From Planctomycetaceae bacterium (GTDB taxonomy: Bacteria > Planctomycetota > Planctomycetia > Pirellulales > Thermoguttaceae): 26,924 nt of DNA. The position numbers and the translations under genes were made by a program. Each line of letters begins with the position of its first letter. The stretch's first letter is position 1. The notes under the pieces are model-generated. The model had not been told where the DNA came from, searched no databases, and was given only the letters and a program-made list of their open reading frames with translations. The stretch spans positions 1 to 26,924 of the forward strand of contig JAITKS010000364.1 in NCBI GenBank assembly GCA_031278315.1. Reading direction: 5' to 3'. This document shows positions 15,269 through 23,528 of the stretch, piece after piece.

Positions 15269-15934
15269 TCAAAAGAAAACAGAACGAGCTTGATTCTTAA
15301 TTTCACTCGATGCCGTGAACGGAATACGCGTAGTATAACCGGCTCTTGCTGCAACTATCATCTTTGTCGGCCATGCAAAAATATCTTGATTCCATCGCAT
15401 TACGGTGTCATTGTAAACTTCCCTCGCTGCCGTGATTTCACATTGTAAATAATTATTCTGCCTCATTGCATCGGCAATTACAGCATGTGCCTGTAAGTTC
15501 GGATACTGCTCTACCGATATCTTCAATCCGCTCGTAATCGCATCCAACTGATCCGCAATTTTAGAACGATTGCTTTCATTCACCTTCGTTCCGCTACGTA
15601 ATTCTGCAACACCTTTCATTACATCTTTGTCTAAATCAACAGCTTTAGCAACAAGAGCAGCTGCATTTTGTAATATCTTTACCCGCTGCTCAAGATAATT
15701 ATCTATCTGCGACGCATCATGTTGAATCTTCTGCTGCAACTGCCGCAAATAATTCTGCGCCCCTATTTTCATAAATAGAAAAATTAGACCGGGAATAATT
15801 CCTAAAATCCAAAGTACTACCTCAAAAATAAAAGAACCAACTCCAACTTGTACCGGTAACTGCTTTTCAATTACGTTAATATCTCGACCCGCAACATTAA
15901 TAACGGGATTCATTTCATCTAATTCATTTGGCAT
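15269..15934 (-). CDS. lemA: LemA family protein
   Basis: A 221-residue protein with one N-terminal membrane segment (about 33-56: SFIFEVVLWILGIIPGLIFLFMKIG) followed by a long helical domain. The LemA signatures are the amphipathic helix LEQRVKILQNAAALVAKAV, the stretch ISVEQYPNLQAHAVIADAMRQ, the motif EITAAREVYNDTVMRWNQDIFAWP, and a C-terminal IPFTASSEIKNQA. LemA proteins are membrane-anchored coiled-coil proteins of unclear role. A cytoplasmic N-terminal extension of about 30 residues precedes the helix, longer than in most homologues. The start is ATG 15934 with no Shine-Dalgarno. A seven-copy AACTTTT tandem repeat lies directly upstream of the start. Confidence 0.88.
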   Translation of the reverse strand: MPNELDEMNPVINVAGRDINVIEKQLPVQVGVGSFIFEVVLWILGIIPGLIFLFMKIGAQNYLRQLQQKIQHDASQIDNYLEQRVKILQNAAALVAKAVDLDKDVMKGVAELRSGTKVNESNRSKIADQLDAITSGLKISVEQYPNLQAHAVIADAMRQNNYLQCEITAAREVYNDTVMRWNQDIFAWPTKMIVAARAGYTTRIPFTASSEIKNQARSVFF

Positions 15935-15940
15935 TTTTTT

Positions 15941-15989
15941 AAAAGTTAAAAGTTAATAGTTAAAAGTTAAAAGTTAAAAAATAAAAGTT
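15941..15989. repeat. 7-bp tandem repeat in the lemA leader
   Basis: Seven head-to-tail 7-base units: AAAAGTT, AAAAGTT, AATAGTT, AAAAGTT, AAAAGTT, AAAAAAT, AAAAGTT (AACTTTT on the gene strand). It starts 6 bp upstream of the lemA ATG and lies between that ATG and the GAGAGTAGTTTAAC motif at 16011-16031. Copy-number change would alter the leader length. Confidence 0.85.
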
Positions 15990-16010
15990 GAACAATACAT
16001 ATCATAGATT

Positions 16011-16031
16011 GTTAAACTACTCTCGTTTTAA
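16011..16031 (-). promoter_or_regulatory. GAGAGTAGTTTAAC motif upstream of lemA
   Basis: The minus strand reads TTAAAACGAGAGTAGTTTAA then C. Its first 12 bases are identical to the motif before the cytochrome gene at 20736-20756. It ends 76 nt before the ATG. Confidence 0.45.
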
Positions 16032-16073
16032 ATTCTGGTTATCACTGCCCGCTTGTCTATCGGAAAACTGGTT

Positions 16074-17702
16074 TTAGAAATTGTCTATATTTTTTGTCGC
16101 ACTCTGATTCGGTACGGTTTTTTTGGGTTCGTCAACAGGAATTAAAGGTACAAAATATTTCGAAAAAGGAGTCAACGGAATAATCGGCGCAGCATCCGAA
16201 GCAAAAATAGATAACACACTATGATAAGAAATTAACTTGCCGCTCCCATCAGGAAGTGATACCGCCATCGGTTGCGTCTGAATACCATCCCCCGAATTTA
16301 CCATAAATACATTTCCAGTATCTTCAACCCAAAAAATTACGCCGTCATGCTGCAGCCTATAATTAAAAATACATCGCGTAAACGGATACTCCGCACGAGG
16401 AGAATCCAAAAGCGCCGCAGGTAACACGGTCAACGAAAATCTATCAACGATTCGATGAAATAATCCCCGCTCAATAACTCCATCGACAACATCAATCCAA
16501 CCATTTGCCTGCAATCTGCCTCCGCCTAAAAGAGCTTCATTTACACGAAGTCCCTTAATCTGTCCGCTTAATAAATACGGCATATTACCATCTACAATTT
16601 GTTCTATCTCAATGTCATTAAAAAATACATTCTGTAAACTATACACCCACTCTGATCTATCGCCTCCCTCAAAGTGTTCAATTTCCGCAGTTATCTCACC
16701 ACTCACCCGCGACGGATATTGACCCAAAATACGAAACGGTGAACAAAATATAGCAATAAACTCACACGGTAACGGCATGTTGCCTGTCTTTAACGTTACA
16801 GATAAATTACGCGAATTACGGCGTCTCGCAATAATAATATGCTCACGCTCGGTTTCTGAAACTCTCGGTATAAAAAAACTCCACTCTGAACGAATCGCCG
16901 ATTCTGTCTGATAAAAATTACCCGCAACAAAACGTATCTTAAAACGTTTCAAACTCGTCGCAAGAACATCAATCTCATCAAACTTAATAAGAATCGGCTT
17001 GCTCGAAAATATTTCCATCCGCGACAATAACTCGTGAAAACATTCACGCAATTCAACCGCATTGTCAACATTATCAACTTTATTAACCTTGTCAACATTA
17101 TCAACATTATCAACCTTGTCAACATTATCAACGTTATCAATATCAATTTTATCACCGCCGCTATTAAAATCTCCGGCACTGCTTGAACCGCCGCTAATAT
17201 CAATTAAAGACTTCGTAACCGAAATATGCCAAAAACCGTCGTCATCATCACCGATATTCAAAATATACTTTATCGATCCCCAAATTCCTTTCGCCGTACT
17301 CTTGTTATTCAACTTAACCGAATTTTTAACTGCATCTTGAAAACTAATAACTCCAGGAAATAATTGATTCCGATTCGTTTTAGAATCACCGGTGCTGCTA
17401 TTAATACCGCCGGTGCCGCCTGAAATGTAAATCAAATCTACTTCCGATGCAGCAAAAAATAACTTTGATGAGTCCGCTCCAAACAACCGTACATTTTTTA
17501 ATCTTATATGATTCGACTTGCGATATTCAACAGCTCCAATTTTCCAAGATAATCCTGTTGCTAGAGCCGCCGCCCGCTCATACTTGTCAACATTAGAAGG
17601 TAACTTGCGCACGATAATTCCAGCCGCTATCAACAAAGTCAATAACGGTCCCATCACAAAAAATATCAAAACCGAAATAAATTTACGTGTGTTCTCGTGC
17701 AA
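16074..17702 (-). CDS. Membrane-anchored AsmA/DUF-like periplasmic protein with VDN repeat
   Basis: A 542-residue protein. Its N-terminal anchor (about 8-30: FISVLIFFVMGPLLTLLIAAGII) is followed by RLKNVRLFGADSSKLFFAASEVDLIY. That resembles the start of AsmA-like proteins, where a signal anchor leads into beta-rich periplasmic repeats. The C-terminal half includes LSGQIKGLRVNEALLGGGRL and a region like AsmA/inner-membrane scaffold folds. The family is not certain. Residues about 187-214 are an acidic/basic tandem repeat of V-D-N and V-D-K triplets, joined to Gly/Ser-rich stretches. The start is TTG 17702, as no upstream in-frame ATG exists before a stop and the anchor needs these residues. 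It follows aroC by 65 bp on the same strand, so co-transcription is likely. Confidence 0.6.
   Translation of the reverse strand: MHENTRKFISVLIFFVMGPLLTLLIAAGIIVRKLPSNVDKYERAAALATGLSWKIGAVEYRKSNHIRLKNVRLFGADSSKLFFAASEVDLIYISGGTGGINSSTGDSKTNRNQLFPGVISFQDAVKNSVKLNNKSTAKGIWGSIKYILNIGDDDDGFWHISVTKSLIDISGGSSSAGDFNSGGDKIDIDNVDNVDKVDNVDNVDKVNKVDNVDNAVELRECFHELLSRMEIFSSKPILIKFDEIDVLATSLKRFKIRFVAGNFYQTESAIRSEWSFFIPRVSETEREHIIIARRRNSRNLSVTLKTGNMPLPCEFIAIFCSPFRILGQYPSRVSGEITAEIEHFEGGDRSEWVYSLQNVFFNDIEIEQIVDGNMPYLLSGQIKGLRVNEALLGGGRLQANGWIDVVDGVIERGLFHRIVDRFSLTVLPAALLDSPRAEYPFTRCIFNYRLQHDGVIFWVEDTGNVFMVNSGDGIQTQPMAVSLPDGSGKLISYHSVLSIFASDAAPIIPLTPFSKYFVPLIPVDEPKKTVPNQSATKNIDNF
17061..17149. repeat. In-frame 9-bp tandem repeat encoding V-D-N/K triplets
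   Basis: About ten imperfect copies of GTCAACATT (AATGTTGAC on the coding strand) keep the frame of the membrane-anchored protein, giving DNVDNVDKVDNVDNVDKVNK. The triplet unit means copy-number changes would not break the gene. Confidence 0.85.
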
Positions 17703-17767
17703 TTTGACAAAAATTTTGTAACCTTCGCAGCCAATAAAATTTTTTGCGTACAGTTACATGATATTAA

Positions 17768-18931
17768 TTATTTATACTTGACATTACTAACATTTCCAGA
17801 ATTATCATTATCAGAAAAAATCTGAAACGCACTCATTAACGTTGCTGCTAAAACATTTTCAACAACAACACTAGCAGCCGGCACCGCACAAACATCGCTG
17901 CGTTCATAAGTTGCCTGTTTCGGTTGTTTCGTGTTCCAATCAATTGAATCAAGCGGTTTACGCATTGTCGGAATAGGTTTCATTGCACACCTTACCACAA
18001 TAGTTTCACCGTTTGATATTCCGCCTTCTATTCCTCCGGCGTTATTTGTCCTTCTTACAAATCCGCGATTTGCATTGCCCGCTTTTGAAATATCATACTC
18101 AATCGGATCATGCACTTTTGAACCTGTAATTTTTGTAACGTTAAATCCAAGTCCGATTTCAACACCTTTAACCGCTTGAATAGACATTATACTTTTTGCA
18201 ATGTCACCGTCTAACTTTTGGTCCCATTGCGTGTGCGACCCCAATCCAATCGGAACACCAAACGCACGAGCTTCAATCAATCCGCCTACAGAATCACCCT
18301 CTTCCGACGTTTTATCAATTAATTTTTTTAACTTAATCTCCCACTGCTCCGATTCCGAATCAGACCTTACAATATAAAATTCACTTCGATTCCGGCGGCG
18401 TAAAAGTTCGTTAAAGTCGAGAGAATCAATTTCACGATTAAAATTTTGTATCTGAAATTCAGTCAAACTTGAATCCGAATCACCAATACTACGCACAAAT
18501 CCGATAACAGTAATTCCCTTCGATTTTAAGAATTGTTTCGCTAAAGCTCCGGCAGCGACACGAGCAGCTGTTTCTCTCGCGCTTGCCCGTTCCATTATCG
18601 GTCGAATAGGTAATCCGAATTTTATTGCACCGGCTAAATCGACATGACCGGGTCGAGGATTCGTAATCTCCGGTGCCGAATCGATACGGCTGTCTTTATT
18701 TTTTATCCATAACGTCAGCGGCGCACCGGTAGTTTGACCGCGCCAAATTCCTGTCAAAATTTCGACACTATCCGTTTCTATCGCTTGACGGCCGCCGCGG
18801 CCATAACCGCCTTGACGACGACGTAACTCCGCATTTATCGACTCTACATCTATCGTAAATCCCGCAGGAAAATTTTCGATAAACGCCAAAAGACCGCTGC
18901 CGTGTGATTCACCCGCCGTTTTATAATTCAT
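17768..18931 (-). CDS. aroC: Chorismate synthase
   Basis: A 387-residue enzyme making chorismate from 5-enolpyruvylshikimate 3-phosphate with reduced FMN; the last step of the shikimate pathway (cytoplasmic). The signatures cover the whole chain: AGESHGSGLLAFIENFPAG at the N-terminus, RRRQGGYGRGGRQAIETD, TGIWRGQTTGAPLTLWI, the phosphate/FMN-binding ERASARETAARVAAGALAK, GIEGGISNGETIVVRCAMKP, and a C-terminal RSDVCAVPAASVVVEN. Length is normal for the family, with a short N/S-rich tail. The start is ATG 18931 without a Shine-Dalgarno. The following gene, 65 bp downstream, encodes an unrelated membrane-anchored protein. Confidence 0.97.
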   Translation of the reverse strand: MNYKTAGESHGSGLLAFIENFPAGFTIDVESINAELRRRQGGYGRGGRQAIETDSVEILTGIWRGQTTGAPLTLWIKNKDSRIDSAPEITNPRPGHVDLAGAIKFGLPIRPIMERASARETAARVAAGALAKQFLKSKGITVIGFVRSIGDSDSSLTEFQIQNFNREIDSLDFNELLRRRNRSEFYIVRSDSESEQWEIKLKKLIDKTSEEGDSVGGLIEARAFGVPIGLGSHTQWDQKLDGDIAKSIMSIQAVKGVEIGLGFNVTKITGSKVHDPIEYDISKAGNANRGFVRRTNNAGGIEGGISNGETIVVRCAMKPIPTMRKPLDSIDWNTKQPKQATYERSDVCAVPAASVVVENVLAATLMSAFQIFSDNDNSGNVSNVKYK

Positions 18932-18972
18932 CGTATTTAATAATTTTCATAAAATTAATTTATAGTAATTTC

Positions 18973-19108
18973 GTAACAGTATTTCAGTGAAAAAAATTTG
19001 TTTTTCAATTTTTTTTTTGAGAGTTATGAATTTTAAAAAATATGTTAGTTTTAAAATTCATAATTCAAAAAAAAGTTAAAAATAAAAATTCTACTCTGAC
19101 TATATTAC
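18973..19108. mobile_element. Degenerate MITE-like element F
   Basis: A 136-bp AT-rich element between the cytochrome gene and aroC. The ends are GTAACAGTATTTCAGTGAAA (18973 on) and, read inwards from 19108, GTAATATAGTCAGAGTAGAA; both are family ends with small insertions. The interior is an almost perfect palindrome: GTTATGAATTTTAAAA (from about 19024) against TTTTAAAATTCATAATTC (up to about 19069). The subterminal TTTGTTTTTCAATTTTTTTT and GTTATGAATTTTAAAA are shared with elements B, E and H. No good target duplication is seen. Confidence 0.5.
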
Positions 19109-19135
19109 AAATATTCCGCATGCTTTTTATGCAAA

Positions 19136-20725
19136 TCAGTGTATGTTGTCAGGATGATACATACGGTTAAAGATCGAAGGGTCTGTACTATCGGCATTAT
19201 AATTGACATGATTTTCTTCCGCTGTATTATCAGGAATATTGTAATCAGTTGTAGTCTTTATTGGATTCATAATTAAACTTTTGTTGTTTGTTTTTTCTGT
19301 CGGCGGAAAATTTGACTTCGTCGGCTGTGCTGTAGTTTGAACGTTTAACGAATCAGTATTGTGATTTTTTGTAACGTTATTTGAAAACGAATTTTTATTG
19401 TTCGTCCGATTTTGTAAATCAACAACATCTTGGAAACTTGCCGGCAAATTGGCTGCTAGATCCGGTTTCGTGTTTTCGTATTTTGCCGAAGAATTATCTG
19501 CTGTGTTAAACTCTGCGGTAATATATGTATCGGCAGTATTACTAGAATGCGGAACAGTTTTAATGTTTGTAAATAAATGTGCAAACTCGCTGTTTCTGAT
19601 CAAGGGCATATTTTTCGCAGCAAGTTGAATCCATTCGACTATTTTATTGTATTCGTCAGATTCAACATTGAAAGGCGGTGTATAAGTTGCATGAGGAATA
19701 ACAATAAAATTCAACAAATTACTTTTCATCGGAAATTCTAAATCGATATATTGAAGACAAGTTTTCAAATTTTCATGAGAATTTTTTGATGTCAATTTAC
19801 CCGTAATATTTGGAGTAAGTATAAATTTTTGTGTAACGTAAATTCGTCTGTTATCTTTTGGCGGCGAGTGACAACTCTGGCAGTTTTTTATCAAAATAGG
19901 TTGAACATGCTGTTGGAATTTGTATGATAGATTCTTCGCCGCATTGATATGATTACTGTTATTACTATTCCAAATATTAGAGTTATCTATTGAGACAACA
20001 TTAGATTCTTTCGTGTTTGATATATTGTTATCCGATTTATTATTTTCTGCGATAATTTTTTTAACAGAAATAATACGTTGTCTGATTATATCGGCGGTAA
20101 TGTTATCGTTAGTAATCAACAGAGCGTTTTCGTACTCAGATATTGCTTCGTTAAAAAAATTACATGAAACGCACCATTCGGCGAATCGCATTAAGCCGAT
20201 ATTATTCGTTGGATTCTGTTGTGTCCTTCTGTAATTGTAAACTTCTTTACGCGACAAACCGACAAAAGATACATTTTGCGACGGAATTTTGACATTACCA
20301 TAACTCGTTTTAATATCGTAAGTCTTACCGTCGTGTTTCGCAATACCTTCAATAATATAATTCGTATTGAGCAAATAATATTGTACAGCTGAATTATTGT
20401 TACAATTATTATTATTCGATTCAGTATTGGACAAATTGTTAGCGGTTTCATTATTTTTAGTCAGATTGAATTGCGGATTGAAATTTGAAGTATGATTTGA
20501 ATGATTAGTATTAGTATTAAAGTTAGAATTAGAATCAGTGTTAAAGTTAGAATTTGCATTAGTCGAATTTGCGGAGTAGTTTTGCAAAGTATCCGCGTTG
20601 TGTTTGACTGAATTATAATTCCGCATTTCGGTCGAATCCTGAGAATACAGACTCGTTACCGAAATCGATATCGTAATAATCAAATTAAAAATCAAAATCG
20701 TAATGAAAAATTTTTGATGTATCAT
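19136..20725 (-). CDS. Secreted protein with planctomycete-type cytochrome c domain
   Basis: A 529-residue exported protein. Signal peptide: MIHQKFFITILIFNLIITIS, with cleavage probably near SLYSQ. Residues about 35-112 are an Asn/Ser/Thr low-complexity region (SNFNTDSNSNFNTN). Residues 123-225 contain IEGIAKHDGKTYDIKTSYG and a TPR-like GLMRFAEWCVSCNFFNEAISEYENALL. Residues 266-375 (FQQHVQPILIKNCQSCHSPP) carry one CxxCH heme-attachment motif, Cys282-Cys285-His286, in the layout of planctomycete cytochrome c domains (PSCyt-like). The tail is again low complexity. It is expected in the periplasm or at the cell surface. An electron-transfer or sensory role is not shown; the sixth heme ligand cannot be assigned. 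A GAGAGCAATATAAC motif lies only 10 nt before the ATG, so a very short leader is possible. Confidence 0.7.
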   Translation of the reverse strand: MIHQKFFITILIFNLIITISISVTSLYSQDSTEMRNYNSVKHNADTLQNYSANSTNANSNFNTDSNSNFNTNTNHSNHTSNFNPQFNLTKNNETANNLSNTESNNNNCNNNSAVQYYLLNTNYIIEGIAKHDGKTYDIKTSYGNVKIPSQNVSFVGLSRKEVYNYRRTQQNPTNNIGLMRFAEWCVSCNFFNEAISEYENALLITNDNITADIIRQRIISVKKIIAENNKSDNNISNTKESNVVSIDNSNIWNSNNSNHINAAKNLSYKFQQHVQPILIKNCQSCHSPPKDNRRIYVTQKFILTPNITGKLTSKNSHENLKTCLQYIDLEFPMKSNLLNFIVIPHATYTPPFNVESDEYNKIVEWIQLAAKNMPLIRNSEFAHLFTNIKTVPHSSNTADTYITAEFNTADNSSAKYENTKPDLAANLPASFQDVVDLQNRTNNKNSFSNNVTKNHNTDSLNVQTTAQPTKSNFPPTEKTNNKSLIMNPIKTTTDYNIPDNTAEENHVNYNADSTDPSIFNRMYHPDNIH

Positions 20726-20735
20726 AACAAATGTT

Positions 20736-20756
20736 GTTATATTGCTCTCGTTTTAA
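20736..20756 (-). promoter_or_regulatory. GAGAGCAATATAAC motif upstream of the cytochrome gene
   Basis: The minus strand reads TTAAAACGAGAGCAATATAA then C, ending 10 nt before the ATG. TATAAC resembles a -10 box, with TTTAAT 17 bp upstream as a possible -35. The same pattern precedes four other genes. Confidence 0.5.
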
Positions 20757-20808
20757 TAATTAAAGGACGCAAGTCTAAAGATCATACATACTCTTATTGC
20801 TGTTGTTC

Positions 20809-20855
20809 TTTCAGGGCGATTTTAGTTTAAAACGAATACCGAAATTTAAAGTGTG
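20809..20855. repeat. Partial copy of the 84-bp repeat
   Basis: TTTCAGGGCGATTTTAGTTT, then AAAACGAATACCGAAATTTA and AAGT, align with the start and end of the repeats at 8897 and 15158, with the middle (GTGAACGG to CGTTACAAAA) deleted. A related TTTCAGGGCTGGTTTTATTA also occurs inside element A (about 440-459). Confidence 0.6.
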
Positions 20856-20890
20856 AAAAGTATATAAAAGTTATTGTTTACGCATTATGT

Positions 20891-20922
20891 ATCGAAAATT
20901 CAAGTTAGAGCGGGTTTAATAA
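20891..20922 (+). promoter_or_regulatory. ATCGAAAATTCAAG-TTAGAGC motif, orphan copy 1
   Basis: ATCGAAAATTCAAGT (20891-20905) is identical to 23809-23823. Both continue into an AGAGC...TTTAATAA-type core like the motif upstream of minus-strand genes, here on the plus strand. No gene starts within 1 kb downstream on this strand, so its role is unclear; it could mark an unrecognised transcript. Confidence 0.35.
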
Positions 20923-21062
20923 GTTTAATTTGTAACTATTCGGTCGAGTTATTTTTTCCGATTATTTTCTCTTTTTGTAATTTTCCCGAATAACAATTGA
21001 ATAGCCGATAATGCGAATAATGCAAAAAAAACGGATCCGTGTCAATGGGATTTTTTAAAAAA

Positions 21063-21479
21063 CTAATTATTAAAGAAGTCTGAATTAAATTCTGCGCAGC
21101 AATTATCAGTTTCCCAGAATTTTACTGATACGACCGGCAATTTTAGAGATTCACAACGATTAAATATTATTCGGGCAAGATTCTCTGCCGTTGGGTTATC
21201 GGACAGAATATAAACGGGTTCATTATATTGTAACAATAATTTCACCAGCGGGTCTTTCTCGCAAAGAATTACACGGTGATCTAAATTATCATTGATCCAT
21301 TCACCTATTATTTTTTTGATTTTAGTGAAATCTAATAGCATTCCGTTATCGTCCAATTTCGGACTACGCAGAGTAATTTTGACTCTTGCATTATGTCCGT
21401 GCAAGTGAGAACATTTGCCGTCGTAGTTCAAAAGACGATGACCATAACAAAACGAAAAATTACGTGAAATTGTAAACAT
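21063..21479 (-). CDS. queD: 6-carboxy-5,6,7,8-tetrahydropterin synthase / 6-pyruvoyl-tetrahydropterin synthase family
   Basis: A 138-residue zinc enzyme that converts dihydroneopterin triphosphate to a carboxy- or pyruvoyl-tetrahydropterin, typically the second step of queuosine/7-deazaguanine synthesis in bacteria. The family residues are His14 (FCYGHRL), Cys23 and the zinc ligands His27 and His29 (CSHLHGHN), LDFTKIKKII, NLDHRVIL, DNPTAENLARII and the terminal WETDNCCAEF with its pterin-binding Glu. The CxxxHGH spacing fits QueD. No queC, queE or folE lies nearby, so the QueD role is assigned by family only; a PTPS-like role remains possible. The ATG at 21479 has no Shine-Dalgarno. It is convergent with nothing and apparently monocistronic. 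Confidence 0.88.
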   Translation of the reverse strand: MFTISRNFSFCYGHRLLNYDGKCSHLHGHNARVKITLRSPKLDDNGMLLDFTKIKKIIGEWINDNLDHRVILCEKDPLVKLLLQYNEPVYILSDNPTAENLARIIFNRCESLKLPVVSVKFWETDNCCAEFNSDFFNN

Positions 21480-21987
21480 TAAAGCAATTAAAAAATAAAA
21501 TCAAAATTTCAAAGTTACGAAAATTATGAAAAATATAAAAAAGTATAAAAGTATAAATGTCCCATTAACAGCCGATTCAGGAATTAAACATTTAATTTAA
21601 TATTTATCGAAATTTTAATCTGATTTGAATAATATTAATTTCATCTTTGAAATATTTTCACACAAAACACTGAATATTTATTCTATATTATTCGTCCGAA
21701 TTTCAAATTGATTTTAGAATGTCTTACAAAATTTAAGTTGCAATTAAAAAAAATATAATAAATTGTAAGAAAAAAATTTCAACATTTAGATTATTCGTAA
21801 TACCTTGAATTTTAAGGTCGAAACGTATTTTTTTGTAATTATCTATTGCGAAAAAAATCTTTTGTTGAATAAAAAATTTTGGGTGTAGTCTTGCCAGCTG
21901 CTTGTTGTTTGCTAGAATAGAAACAGTTTTTGTAGTAACTGCGATCTACAAACAAATTGTACAAACTGTGTAAAGTATATCAATATC
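21480..21987. other. AT-rich divergent intergenic region between queD and ispE
   Basis: A 508-bp spacer separating divergently transcribed queD and ispE. It is very AT-rich with homopolymer A and T runs. I see no gene, no MITE ends and no strong hairpin. The only clear signal is the promoter-like pair at 21891-21918 on the ispE side. Confidence 0.5.
21891..21918 (+). promoter_or_regulatory. Sigma-70-like promoter for ispE
   Basis: TTGCCA (21891-21896), a 16-bp spacer and TAGAAT (21913-21918), about 70 nt before the ispE ATG. It lies in the least AT-rich part of this spacer. Predicted by eye only. Confidence 0.45.
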
Positions 21988-22881
21988 ATGTATTATTTTC
22001 AATCAGACAAAATTTTGACGGTACTAGCGCCGGCTAAATTGAATCTATTTTTTGAAGTGCATGGGAAACGTTCCGATGGTTTTCATGAAATAACATCGCT
22101 TGCGGTTCCAATTAGACTTTTTGATATGCTGACATTCGAAATTGAACCGCAACTAGATAACGGAAAGATCAAATTTTCCTGTCTTGGCGGAAAAGAAGAC
22201 GTTCCACAGGATGCTGACAATATTGTAGTTCGAGCATTAGAAATGTTTCGGAAGCGATACGGAATTACACAAGGAATAAAAGTCAATTTATTTAAACGTA
22301 TTCCATCGCAATCAGGACTTGGCGGCGGATCAAGCGATGCGGCATCCGCATTGTTTGCAGCCCATAAATTATGGTTGCCGTCAATCTCGATAACAGATCT
22401 GATTCCGCTTGCTGCAGAAATCGGCAGCGACTGCCCGTTATTTTTGTACAATAATGCGGTAATCGCCCGCGGACGTGGTGAAAAAATTGAAACAGTAACG
22501 CGAATGCCTAAATTGTACTTTGTGTTATTCAAACCGGCAGACGGTTTATCAACCGCCGCCGTTTACGCAAAGTGCATGAAAACACACGACAAAAAATTTC
22601 GTGATGTCCTCGAAATATCAAAATCACTAGAAAAAGGTGACTTGATACAAATAGGTAAACAGTTGTTTAATCGACTAGAATATACAGCATCAGAAATTTG
22701 GAGCCGTTTCAATGAAATCAAATGCCGTCTTGAACAATTTGACTGTATCACGGTAAGAATGAGCGGGAGTGGAACAGCGTTTTATGGTTTATGCCGTAAC
22801 GCTAAACATTCAAGACATGTTGCCGCAAAATTACGTCATTGTTTAAGTGAAAATGAGACTGTTTACAACGTCGAAAGTTGA
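21988..22881 (+). CDS. ispE: 4-diphosphocytidyl-2-C-methyl-D-erythritol kinase
   Basis: A 297-residue GHMP-family kinase phosphorylating the 2-hydroxyl of CDP-methylerythritol, the fourth step of the MEP pathway to isoprenoids (cytoplasmic). Family features: LAPAKLNLFFEVHGKRSDGFHEI near the N-terminus with catalytic Lys17; the ATP-binding glycine-rich loop PSQSGLGGGSSDAASAL (107-121); EIGSDCPLFL with the catalytic Asp148; and a C-terminal VRMSGSGTAFYGL (GHMP motif 3). Length is typical. The start is ATG 21988 with no Shine-Dalgarno. spoVG follows 73 bp downstream, an order reminiscent of the ispE/spoVG neighbourhood in Bacillus, so the pair may be co-transcribed. Confidence 0.96.
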   Translation: MYYFQSDKILTVLAPAKLNLFFEVHGKRSDGFHEITSLAVPIRLFDMLTFEIEPQLDNGKIKFSCLGGKEDVPQDADNIVVRALEMFRKRYGITQGIKVNLFKRIPSQSGLGGGSSDAASALFAAHKLWLPSISITDLIPLAAEIGSDCPLFLYNNAVIARGRGEKIETVTRMPKLYFVLFKPADGLSTAAVYAKCMKTHDKKFRDVLEISKSLEKGDLIQIGKQLFNRLEYTASEIWSRFNEIKCRLEQFDCITVRMSGSGTAFYGLCRNAKHSRHVAAKLRHCLSENETVYNVES

Positions 22882-22954
22882 AAATAGTATATTGTGTGTA
22901 TGTTTAACAAATGCCGATAACAAGGCGAAACCAGTTTAAAAACTTAAAAGCATC

Positions 22955-23524
22955 ATGGAAATTACTGAAATCCGCATAAAATTGATGGAAGAGCCGGGAG
23001 AACGGCTCCTAGCTTTTTGCTCAATTACATTCGATAATTGTTTCGTAGTTAGAGACTTGAAAATTATCGACGGAATTAACGGACCGTTCGTAGCAATGCC
23101 GTCACGAAAATTGACAGTGCGTTGTCCAACGTGTCGATGTAAAAATTATCTGAGAGCATCTTATTGCAATCAGTGCGGTCATAGATTGGACGAGATTCCA
23201 ATTCATGACATAAGAGACGAAACAGGACGGGCAAAGCTTTACGCAGATGTCGCTCATCCGATTAATACAGCTTGCCGTGAAATGATACAGAATCGCGTGA
23301 TTCAATCATATAACGAAGAGCTGGAAAAATCGAAAATGCCCGGTTACGTGTCGTCTTATTCAGATTTCACCGATTCAGGTGAAGAGGGTACAGATTATAC
23401 GCCTAATCAAGCCTCAGGAAACAACCCGCATCAAAATACAAACGAAGCGCGGCGAGCCAAACCTGTACCACAACCGCAACCCGTAACACAAGAAGAAAAC
23501 AGTTTTGGTAAAGGTGTATTCTAA
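22955..23524 (+). CDS. spoVG: SpoVG-family protein with inserted zinc ribbon
   Basis: A 189-residue protein. Residues 1-52 (MEITEIRIKLMEEPGERLLA, then FCSITFDNCFVVRDLKIIDG and FVAMPSRK) match the SpoVG core, and residues 97-120 (YADVAHPINTACREMIQNRV) match its second conserved block. In Bacillus these blocks are almost adjacent. Here about 45 residues are inserted, including a CPTC...CNQC zinc ribbon (Cys57, Cys60, Cys71, Cys74). A low-complexity tail of about 60 residues rich in N, P, Q and E follows. SpoVG proteins bind nucleic acid and regulate division and gene expression in Firmicutes; the role here is unknown. The zinc ribbon could change the nucleic-acid specificity (inference). The start is ATG 22955, 73 bp after ispE. 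An inverted repeat begins right after the stop. Confidence 0.88.
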   Translation: MEITEIRIKLMEEPGERLLAFCSITFDNCFVVRDLKIIDGINGPFVAMPSRKLTVRCPTCRCKNYLRASYCNQCGHRLDEIPIHDIRDETGRAKLYADVAHPINTACREMIQNRVIQSYNEELEKSKMPGYVSSYSDFTDSGEEGTDYTPNQASGNNPHQNTNEARRAKPVPQPQPVTQEENSFGKGVF

Positions 23525-23528
23525 AATT

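Noticed and set aside
17062..17340. Plus-strand frame of STLSTL repeats
   Set aside because: It is the antisense of the VDN/VDK tandem repeat in the minus-strand gene.
22083..22532. 149-residue minus-strand frame
   Set aside because: It lies opposite the well-supported ispE gene and has no independent signals.
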